NCBI GenBank assembly: GCA_044375105.1
Contig: JBILNK010000128.1
Location: 1 to 12,667 of the forward strand
Reading direction: 5' to 3'
DNA from: JBIKLM01 sp044375105
GTDB taxonomy: Bacteria; Planctomycetota; UBA1135; GCA-002686595
DNA: 12,667 nt
Part shown: one piece after another, positions 6,341 through 12,202 of the stretch
Numbering within the stretch: the stretch's first letter is position 1
Layout: every line of letters begins with the position of its first letter
Notes under the pieces: model-generated
What the model was told of the DNA's origin: nothing
What the model saw: the letters and a program-made list of their open reading frames with translations, nothing else
Databases searched by the model: none
Position numbers and translations under genes: made by a program

Positions 6341-7903
6341 GTGCCCTCCAAGCCGCCCCCGAGCCCCGGTTCGAAGCCTGCCCGCCCGGCACCCGTGCCC
6401 CCGGAACGGGTGCGCCTATTGGACCCACGGCCGCCCGACCCCAAGGGCCGTTACGTCCTCTACTGGATGGTGGCCAGCCGGCGTCTGGACCACAACTTCG
6501 CCCTCGATAGAGCCCTGGAGCTGTGCCGGGAGCTAGACCGGCCGCTGCTGATCTTCGAGCCCCTGCGCGCCGGCTATCGCTGGGCCAGCGCCCGCCACCA
6601 CGCCTTCGTGCTGGCCGGCATGGCCGATCAAGCCCAGGCCCTCGAGGGCTCGGGCATCGGCTATCTGCCCTACGTCGAGCCGGCGCCCGGCGACGGCGCG
6701 GGCCTGCTCGCGGCCTTGTGCGCGCAAGCGGCCGCGCTGGTCAGCGACGACTTTCCGTGTTTCTTCTTGCCGCATCTGGCCGCCGCTGGGGCGCGCGCCG
6801 CGGGGCGGCGCTTCGAGCTGGTCGATTCGAACGGCCTGCTGCCGCTCTCCGCCAGCGAGCGCGAGTTCCCGAGCGCGCACACCTTCCGCCGCTTCCTGCA
6901 CAAGTCCCTGGCCCCGCACCTCCTGCGCCTGCCAACCGCCGCGCCCCTCGCGAGCCCACCGCCGCCCGCCTTCGAGGCCCTGCCGCGCGGCCTCGAACGC
7001 CGCTGGCCCTCCGGTTTCAAGCCCCTGCCGGGCGGCGCCGCAGCCAATCGGGCAGCGATCGATGCGGCCGTGAAGGCCCTGCCGATCGACCAGACCGTGG
7101 CGCCCTGGGAGGGGCTGCCGGGGGGCAGCGCCGCGGCCGCTCGACGCCTGGAGCACTTCTTGGCCAAGGGCCTGCCGAACTACGAGGAGCGCAACCAGCC
7201 CGACCAGGACGTGGGCTCCGGCCTCTCGCCCTACCTGCACTTCGGCCAGATCAGCGCCGCCGGGATCCTGCGCGCCGTGGCCAAAGTGCACCGCTGGACG
7301 CCCGCCCAGCTGACCCGCCCCCCGAGCGGCAGCCGCGAGGGCTGGTGGGGCCTGCCGAGCGCGGTGGAGGGTTTCCTGGACGAGCTGATCACCTGGCGCG
7401 AGCTGGGCTTCAACGCCTGCCGCACGAACCCGGCCTACGATCGTTTCGAGAGCCTGCCGGCCTTCGCTCGGACCACGCTGGCCAAACACGCCCGCGACCC
7501 GCGTCCCTGGCTCTACTCCCACGAACAGCTCGAAAAGGCGCAAACCCACGACGCTTTGTGGAACGCCGCGCAGACCCAGCTGGTGCGCGAGGGCCGCATG
7601 CACAACTACCTACGCATGCTGTGGGGCAAAAAGGTGCTCGAATGGAGCGCGCGGCCCGAGGACGCCTTCGCGAGCTTGGTCGAACTCAACAACAAATACG
7701 CCCTCGACGGCCGCGACCCCAATTCCTACACCGGCATCACCTGGGTCTTCGGCCGCTACGACCGCGCCTGGGGCCCCGAGCGCCCGATCTTCGGCACGGT
7801 GCGCTACATGAGCAGCGACAACACGGCGCGCAAGCTCTCGGTCAAGGGCTATCTGGCCCGCTACGGCGGCGCCCGAGCCGGCCAACAGGCCGGACTCTTC
7901 TGA
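6341..7903 (+). CDS. Class II CPD photolyase-like FAD enzyme
   Basis: 520 residues from GTG 6341. Class II photolyases use reduced FAD and blue/near-UV light to split cyclobutane pyrimidine dimers. The Rossmann-like antenna domain starts with PERVRLLDPR and YVLYWMVASRR (about 21-48), the usual class II opening. The FAD-binding half carries LSPYLHFGQIS (295-305), LDELITWRELGFNAC (346-360), the strong class II block DALWNAAQ then GRMHNYLRMLWGKKVLEW (404-435), LNNKYALDGRDPNSY (449-463) and ERPIFGTVRYM (480-490). Family members with GxHDRxW have GRYDRAW here (Tyr473). Start choice: GTG 6341 lies just after a good -10/-35 pair; GTG 6395 or 6410 would remove a Pro/Ser-rich 18-23-residue extension and fits the family's usual N-terminus better, but lacks a ribosome-binding site. 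It is followed after 2 bp by a second photolyase, so the two are probably co-expressed. Confidence 0.92.
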   Translation: MPSKPPPSPGSKPARPAPVPPERVRLLDPRPPDPKGRYVLYWMVASRRLDHNFALDRALELCRELDRPLLIFEPLRAGYRWASARHHAFVLAGMADQAQALEGSGIGYLPYVEPAPGDGAGLLAALCAQAAALVSDDFPCFFLPHLAAAGARAAGRRFELVDSNGLLPLSASEREFPSAHTFRRFLHKSLAPHLLRLPTAAPLASPPPPAFEALPRGLERRWPSGFKPLPGGAAANRAAIDAAVKALPIDQTVAPWEGLPGGSAAAARRLEHFLAKGLPNYEERNQPDQDVGSGLSPYLHFGQISAAGILRAVAKVHRWTPAQLTRPPSGSREGWWGLPSAVEGFLDELITWRELGFNACRTNPAYDRFESLPAFARTTLAKHARDPRPWLYSHEQLEKAQTHDALWNAAQTQLVREGRMHNYLRMLWGKKVLEWSARPEDAFASLVELNNKYALDGRDPNSYTGITWVFGRYDRAWGPERPIFGTVRYMSSDNTARKLSVKGYLARYGGARAGQQAGLF

Positions 7904-7905
7904 CC

Positions 7906-9543
7906 ATGGCCGCGCGCGTCCGAAAAACCGGATCGAACAGCGCCTTCCTGCGCGCCTTGGCCGATCGCTCCAGCGACCCCGCTGGACGCACCTGGGTCTA
8001 CCTGCCCTACGACCAGCTGAGCCAGGACCTGCCGGTGCTCGCCGGGCGCGCGCCAGAGGAGCTCGGCATCGTTTTCGTCGAAAACCCGGAAAAAGCCTCC
8101 CGGCGTCCCTACCACAAGCAAAAACTGGCCCTGGTCCTGGCCAACGGGCGCCAGTTCCTGCTGGAGCAGGCGGCGCGCGGCGTGGCGATCGATTTTCGGG
8201 TGGCGCGCGCCGGTTACGCTCGCGAGCTGCGCGCGGCGGCCCAGGCCCACGGCCCGCTGCTGTGCGCGGAACCGGCCGAGCGCGAGCTGCGCCACGAGCT
8301 CAAGGGGCTGTTCGCCGAGGGCGCCCTGCTGGCCCGGCCCGCCGGTGGCTTCCTGACCAGCCGCGAGGAATTCCGAGAGTCGCAGCGCCGGCCGGACGGC
8401 GGCCACCGGCCGCCCTGGCGCTTGGACGCCTTCTATCGCCACGTGCGCTCGGCGCGGGGCTGGCTGCTCGAAGATGGCCGCCCCAAAGGCGGCAAGTGGT
8501 CCCTGGACGCCGAGAACCGCGAGCCCTGGCGCGGCCATCCGCCGGCGCCGAAGCCGCTGCGCTTCGCCCCCGATCCGATCAGCGCGGAGGTCGGCGAGCT
8601 GATCGAGCAGCGCTTCGCGGAGCACCCGGGGCGCCTCGACCTGGCGGCTCTGCCGACCACCCTGGCGGATGCCCGCGCCCAATGGGAGTGGACCAAACGC
8701 GAGGCCCTGCCCCACTTCGGGCCCTACGAAGACGCCTTCAGCCTGGACCAGCCGGTGCTGTTCCACAGCCTGCTCTCGCCGCTCCTAAACCTGTCGCGCC
8801 TCCTGCCGGCGGCGCTGCTCGAGGAGTTGCTGGCCCTGGACCTGCCCTTGCAGAGCCAGGAGGGCTTCCTGCGCCAGGTGCTCGGCTGGCGCGAATTCGT
8901 GCGCCACGTGCACCTGGAAACCGACGGGTTCCGCAGCTTGCCGCCGGGGTTCGCCGGAGACCACCTGGGTGCCAAGCAGCCGCTGCCGGCGGCCTTCTGG
9001 CCCGGAGCGCCTTCGGGGCTGGCCTGCCTCGACGGCGTGGTCGAGCAGGTCTGGGACAGCGGCTACAGCCACCACATCACGCGGCTGATGGTGCTCTCCA
9101 ACATCGCCACACTCTTGGATGCGGACCCGCGCGAGCTGACCGATTGGTTTTGGTGCGCCTACGTGGATGCCTTCGACTGGGTCGTCGAGCCCAACGTGCT
9201 CGGCATGGGCACCTTCTCCCTGGGCGAGCTGTTCACCACCAAACCCTACGTCAGCGGCGCGGCCTACCTGGACCGCATGGGCGACGCCTGCGGGCGCTGC
9301 AGCTTCGATCCCAAGCGCGACTGCCCGCTGACTCCCCTGTATTGGGCCTTCCTCGAGCGCCATCGCCGGCAGCTGCACGGCAATCCGCGCCTGTTCATGC
9401 CGCTGAACGCCCTGAAGAAGCGCAGCCCGGAAAAGCGCGCCGCGGATGCGGAGCGCTTCGAGGCGGTCCAGCGAGCCCTCTCCGCCGGCCGCCGCCTGGC
9501 CCCCGACCCGGGCACGGGCACCCTGGGATTCGATCCGCGCTGA
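7906..9543 (+). CDS. phrB: FeS-type bacterial cryptochrome/photolyase (PhrB-like, probable (6-4) photolyase)
   Basis: 545 residues, near the usual 500-515 plus short tails, starting at the ATG 2 bp after the preceding stop with no Shine-Dalgarno, so coupling is likely. It matches the 'deoxyribodipyrimidine photolyase-related protein' family (FeS-BCP: Agrobacterium PhrB, Rhodobacter CryB), which repairs (6-4) photoproducts or acts as a blue-light receptor and holds FAD, a lumazine antenna and a [4Fe-4S] cluster. Signs: YLPYDQLS opening (32-39), KASRRPYHKQKLALVLA (63-79), WSLDAENREPW (198-208), LGWREFVRHVH (326-336), YSHHITRLMVLSNIATLL (387-404), EPNVLGMGTFS (428-438) and LYWAFLERH (478-486). 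The four expected cluster cysteines are C374, C462, C465 and C473. The C374-C462 spacing equals that of PhrB (C350-C438), but the last loop (C465-C473) is five residues shorter. The symbol follows the Agrobacterium usage, not E. coli phrB. Whether it repairs DNA or signals cannot be told from sequence. Confidence 0.94.
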   Translation: MAARVRKTGSNSAFLRALADRSSDPAGRTWVYLPYDQLSQDLPVLAGRAPEELGIVFVENPEKASRRPYHKQKLALVLANGRQFLLEQAARGVAIDFRVARAGYARELRAAAQAHGPLLCAEPAERELRHELKGLFAEGALLARPAGGFLTSREEFRESQRRPDGGHRPPWRLDAFYRHVRSARGWLLEDGRPKGGKWSLDAENREPWRGHPPAPKPLRFAPDPISAEVGELIEQRFAEHPGRLDLAALPTTLADARAQWEWTKREALPHFGPYEDAFSLDQPVLFHSLLSPLLNLSRLLPAALLEELLALDLPLQSQEGFLRQVLGWREFVRHVHLETDGFRSLPPGFAGDHLGAKQPLPAAFWPGAPSGLACLDGVVEQVWDSGYSHHITRLMVLSNIATLLDADPRELTDWFWCAYVDAFDWVVEPNVLGMGTFSLGELFTTKPYVSGAAYLDRMGDACGRCSFDPKRDCPLTPLYWAFLERHRRQLHGNPRLFMPLNALKKRSPEKRAADAERFEAVQRALSAGRRLAPDPGTGTLGFDPR

Positions 9544-9558
9544 AGGCACGCGACGATA

Positions 9559-9610
9559 AGCCCCTGGTCGTCCCGGCCTTCGGCAGGACCAGAGCCCGGC
9601 CGAGGGGGCT
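9559..9610 (+). terminator. Stem-loop structure after the photolyase pair, candidate terminator
   Basis: AGCCC (9559-9563) can pair with GGGCT (9606-9610), enclosing CTGGTC (9564-9569) paired with GACCAG (9587-9592), whose loop contains GCC-TTC-GGC. It starts 15 bp after the stop codon. No T-run follows, so Rho-independent termination is uncertain; RNA 3'-end protection is an alternative. Confidence 0.35.
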
Positions 9611-9716
9611 GCGACTGGCGGCCGGAGCCGAGCTCGCCTCGGGCAGCCCTCGAACGAGAACACGCGCCGGTCGGCCTGCTTTCGATCCGCTATCCGGCGG
9701 CTGCAGGGGCTGGGAT

Positions 9717-9760
9717 CGGCGCTGCGCGCGGATTCGAGCCTGCGAGCCCTCGAAGCGCCG
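9717..9760 (+). repeat. Imperfect stem-loop (CGGCGCT ... AGCGCCG)
   Basis: CGGCGCT (9717-9723) pairs with AGCGCCG (9754-9760), and TCGAG (9734-9738) with CTCGA (9749-9753) extends the stem after a 10-nt bulge on the left side. It does not match a tRNA: there is no proper anticodon arm or T-arm. The function is unknown and it may be a chance product of G+C richness. Confidence 0.3.
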
Positions 9761-9796
9761 GCCCCAGGGGCTCGGAATCCGGCGGACTGGACCCTT

Positions 9797-9826
9797 TTGG
9801 ACCGGCCCGAAGCCGGGCGCTAATCT
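9797..9826 (+). promoter_or_regulatory. Possible promoter of the ATP-grasp gene
   Basis: TTGGAC (9797-9802) lies 18 nt before TAATCT (9821-9826), in a locally T/A-enriched spot of otherwise G+C-rich DNA. The hexamer ends 13 nt before the ATG, so the leader would be only a few bases. Both hexamers match consensus poorly (three of six). Confidence 0.35.
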
Positions 9827-9839
9827 GCCGGCCTGGGCC

Positions 9840-10901
9840 ATGAGCGCGACCTTGCCGCCTCCAATCGAGCTGTGCTTCGCGGCGGCGCGGGAGCTGGGGC
9901 TCGGCGCCCGGCTGCTCGATCGCGAGCACGGCTATCTGTGGGAGCTCTCGGACGGGCGCGGCTTCCGGCGTGCGATCGTGGGCTCGAAGCTGCCGGTCAA
10001 CGACGCCTGCGCCGACCGCCTGGCCCAGGACAAGCACTACACGCAGATCGTGCTCAGGGACTTCGGCTATCGCGTGCCGCGGAGCGTGCGCTTGCTCTGT
10101 CCGCGGCATTGGCGGCAGCCCGAGTTCGCCGCCGAGCTCGAAGCCCAGCGTGGCCTGGCCCCGGCGCGCGACCTGGCGGCGGAACTGGGCTTTCCGCTGG
10201 TGGTCAAGCCCAACGCCCTGTCCCACGGACGCCAGGTGACCCTGGTCGAGGACTTCGCCGCCTTGGAGGCGGCCGTGGCGGAGGTCTTCCGCTGGGACAC
10301 GATCGCCCTGCTGCAGGAGCGCATCCGCGGGCGCGAGTTCCGGCTCGATTTCCTCGGGGAGCGCTACCTGATCGGTTACGAGCGCCGGCCCCTGCGCCTG
10401 ATCGGAGATGGCCGGCGCTGCCTCGGCGAGCTCCTGCTCGCGGCGGATCCGCGGCTCGCCCCGGGCGCGCTGCTGGACGAGCTGCGCGCGGGCGCGACCT
10501 GGCGGAGGGCGCTGGCGGCCGCGGGCGGGCCCGACGTGGGTCCGGAGGAACTCGCCTGGACGCCCAAGAGCGGCAGCCAACTCGAACTCTCCAGCGAGAT
10601 CATGAACCTCAACCGCGGCGCCAGCGCGGTGTTCCTCCCGGAGATCCCCGAAGCCTGGCGGCGCTGGTCGGTGGAGCTCGGCCGGCGCCTCGGGCTCGAG
10701 CACTTCGGCTTGGACCTGCGCGCCGAAAGCCTCGACGCAGAGCCCGAGAGCGCCTGCGTCCTGGAGGTCAACGCCACGCCCCTGGTGGTGCAGATGGCGC
10801 GGCTTGGACACCGGCGCGAAGCCTTGGACGCCTGGTGCGCCGTGATGCGCCGCGCGGTCGAAAAGGCGGGCGCCTGGGCGCCGGAGCCGGCGGGCCCTTG
10901 A
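9840..10901 (+). CDS. Stand-alone ATP-grasp ligase (cyanophycin synthetase/GshAB-type fold), substrate unknown
   Basis: 353 residues from ATG 9840. ATP-grasp enzymes activate a carboxylate as an acyl-phosphate and couple it to an amine or thiol. The N-terminal part (1-58) with LGLGARLLDREHGYLWEL and a VGSKLPVN segment, followed by LAQDKHYTQIVLRDFGYRVPRS (61-82), resembles the region before the ATP-grasp core in cyanophycin synthetase, GshAB and N-acetylglutaminylglutamine synthetase. The core shows LVVKPN (120-125, Lys123), LLQERIRGREFRLDFL (157-172), LIGDGRRCLGELL (187-199, matching the 'V-GDG-TI-EL' motif), HFGLDLR (288-294, Asp291) and LEVNATP (308-314, Glu309/Asn311, Mg-binding). No Mur-ligase half or second domain follows, unlike true cyanophycin synthetase, and no partner biosynthetic gene adjoins it. 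It is the only gene of its transcription unit. The product could be a dipeptide, a modified amino acid or a protein tail; nothing here decides. Confidence 0.85.
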   Translation: MSATLPPPIELCFAAARELGLGARLLDREHGYLWELSDGRGFRRAIVGSKLPVNDACADRLAQDKHYTQIVLRDFGYRVPRSVRLLCPRHWRQPEFAAELEAQRGLAPARDLAAELGFPLVVKPNALSHGRQVTLVEDFAALEAAVAEVFRWDTIALLQERIRGREFRLDFLGERYLIGYERRPLRLIGDGRRCLGELLLAADPRLAPGALLDELRAGATWRRALAAAGGPDVGPEELAWTPKSGSQLELSSEIMNLNRGASAVFLPEIPEAWRRWSVELGRRLGLEHFGLDLRAESLDAEPESACVLEVNATPLVVQMARLGHRREALDAWCAVMRRAVEKAGAWAPEPAGP

Positions 10902-10937
10902 GCGGCAGCGCGCGGCATCGACCCCCGCCGCGCACCC

Positions 10938-10958
10938 CGTTGCTCTGGGGGAGCAACG
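10938..10958 (+). terminator. Perfect 8-bp hairpin after the ATP-grasp gene
   Basis: CGTTGCTC (10938-10945) pairs perfectly with GAGCAACG (10951-10958) around a TGGGG loop, 36 bp after the stop codon. There is no T-run behind it, so it is a terminator-like hairpin rather than a canonical intrinsic terminator. It separates the ATP-grasp gene from the promoter of the next unit. Confidence 0.45.
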
Positions 10959-10999
10959 ATCGCCGCGCCCGCGCCCCTGTGAGTTCTGCGCCCCTGGCC

Positions 11000-11005
11000 T
11001 ATCCT
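11000..11005 (+). promoter_or_regulatory. -10-like hexamer just before the exonuclease start (leaderless type)
   Basis: TATCCT (four of six to TATAAT) ends 6 nt before the ATG at 11012, so the transcript would begin at the start codon. The -35 is weak: GTGAGT at 10979-10984 gives a short 15-nt spacer. No Shine-Dalgarno is present. Confidence 0.4.
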
Positions 11006-11011
11006 GGCCCC

Positions 11012-12202
11012 ATGGCGGCCCTGCTCGAGCTGGGACCGGCGGGCCTGTACTGCGCCGCCGGCGACTTCTACGTGGACCCCTGGCGGCCCGTGGAGCGCGC
11101 CCTGATCACCCACGCCCACGCCGACCATGCGCGCCCCGGCCATCGGCGCTATCTGTGCGCCGAGCCGGGCCTCGAGCTGTTGCGTCTGCGCGTGCAGGGC
11201 AGCAACGCGGCGGCCGGCGTGTCGCCGTCCGCGGAGCTCAGCGGGCTGCCCTACGGCCGGCGCCTGCGGATCGGCGGCGCCACCGTCTCGTTCCACCCCT
11301 CCGGCCATCTGTTGGGCGCCGCCCAGATCCGTATCGAGGTCGGCGGTGAGGTGTGGGTCGCGGGCGGCGACTACAAGCTCGCTTGGGATCCGAGCGCCGA
11401 CCCCTTCGAGCCGCTGGCTTGCCACACTTTCATCAGCGAATCGACCTTCGGGCTGCCGATCTACCGCTGGGCTCCGGACGGCGAGCTGTTCGACGGCCTG
11501 CTCGCCTGGTGGCGCGAGGCGAAGGCCGCCGGCCGCACCGCCGTGCTCTACGCCTACGCGCTCGGCAAGGCCCAGCGCATCCTGGCCCGCCTCGCCGAAC
11601 GGTTGGACGACCTGCCCGGACCGATCGGCGTGCACGGCGCGATCGCGCGGCTGCTGCCGCCCTATGAGGCCGCCGGCATCCCCCTAGCCCCGTGTCTGCC
11701 GGCCAGCGCGGACAACGCCCCCGCGCTGGCCGGCCGCGGGCTGCTGCTGGCGCCGCCCGCGGTCCAGGGCACGCCCTACCTGCGCAAGTTCGGGCCCCTG
11801 AGCGAAGCCCTGGCCTCCGGCTGGATGACGCAGCGCGGCCAGCGCCGGCGCCGCGGCCTGGAGCGCGGTTTCGCGCTTTCGGACCACGCCGACTGGCCCG
11901 GGCTATGGGCCGCGGTGCGCGCGACCGGCGCCCAGCGCGTGCTGGTGACCCACGGGACCGTCGAGCCCTTCGTGCGGGCGCTGCGCGAGGCCGGGTTCGA
12001 TGCGGCGCCCCTCGCGGCGCCCTACGGGCAGGAGGAGCCCGACGGCGCCTTCGAACCGGGCGCCGAGGCCGCCGCAGCGCCGGACGCGGAGGCGCCGCGC
12101 GGCCCGCGCGAGGACGCCATCGCGGGGCCTGGTCCCGAGCGGTCCCCGGCAGCGGACGCGCCTGGCGCGGACCGGGGTTCCCGGAGGGAGGCCCAGGCGT
12201 GA
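11012..12202 (+). CDS. DNA ligase-associated metallo-beta-lactamase/beta-CASP exonuclease
   Basis: 396 residues. It belongs to the family of putative exonucleases found next to ATP-dependent DNA ligases, related to mRNA 3'-end processing factors and SNM1-type nucleases. The opening LELGPAGLYCAAGDFYVDPW is typical. Metal ligands are visible: THAHADH (33-39: His34, His36, Asp38, His39), HPSGH (95-99, His99), AGGDYK (117-122, Asp120), then the beta-CASP elements ESTFG (143-147), YALGKAQRI (182-190), LSDHADW (289-295) and VTHGT (312-316). Residues about 340-396 form an Ala/Pro/Glu/Asp-rich tail with no recognisable domain. It overlaps by 4 bases (GTGA) with the ligase gene, as expected for this pair. 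An Lhr-like helicase and a phosphoesterase often complete the cluster; none is seen upstream, and they may lie beyond the right edge. Its in vivo substrate is not firmly established for the family. Confidence 0.92.
   Translation: MAALLELGPAGLYCAAGDFYVDPWRPVERALITHAHADHARPGHRRYLCAEPGLELLRLRVQGSNAAAGVSPSAELSGLPYGRRLRIGGATVSFHPSGHLLGAAQIRIEVGGEVWVAGGDYKLAWDPSADPFEPLACHTFISESTFGLPIYRWAPDGELFDGLLAWWREAKAAGRTAVLYAYALGKAQRILARLAERLDDLPGPIGVHGAIARLLPPYEAAGIPLAPCLPASADNAPALAGRGLLLAPPAVQGTPYLRKFGPLSEALASGWMTQRGQRRRRGLERGFALSDHADWPGLWAAVRATGAQRVLVTHGTVEPFVRALREAGFDAAPLAAPYGQEEPDGAFEPGAEAAAAPDAEAPRGPREDAIAGPGPERSPAADAPGADRGSRREAQA
12183..12191 (+). promoter_or_regulatory. Strong Shine-Dalgarno for the DNA ligase
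   Basis: GGAGGGAGG ends 7 nt before the GTG at 12199. It fixes the start of the ligase inside the end of the exonuclease gene. It is the only strong Shine-Dalgarno seen at a gene start in this window. Confidence 0.8.

Larger units (their letters stand above)
9544..9839. other. Intergenic region with several potential stem-loops
   Basis: No coding frame is supported in these 296 bp. Two foldable segments are visible (9559-9610 and 9717-9760), and CAGGGGCT occurs twice (9704-9711 and 9765-9772). The right end holds the predicted promoter of the ATP-grasp gene. The first structure directly follows the photolyase stop and may end that transcript. Confidence 0.6.

Noticed and set aside
5904..6428. 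N-terminal extension of the PAS protein by about 175 residues
   Set aside because: The frame is open but encodes Pro/Arg/Ser/Gly-rich sequence without domains; the two membrane segments begin just after the ATG at 5903.
4483..6444. 653-residue minus-strand frame over trmB and the PAS gene
   Set aside because: It crosses both real genes and the intergenic region in a different frame and has no protein-like sequence.
9715..9762. Possible tRNA because of a GATTCGAGCC stretch resembling a T-arm
   Set aside because: No cloverleaf forms: there is no 7-bp acceptor stem at the right distance, no anticodon arm and no D-arm.
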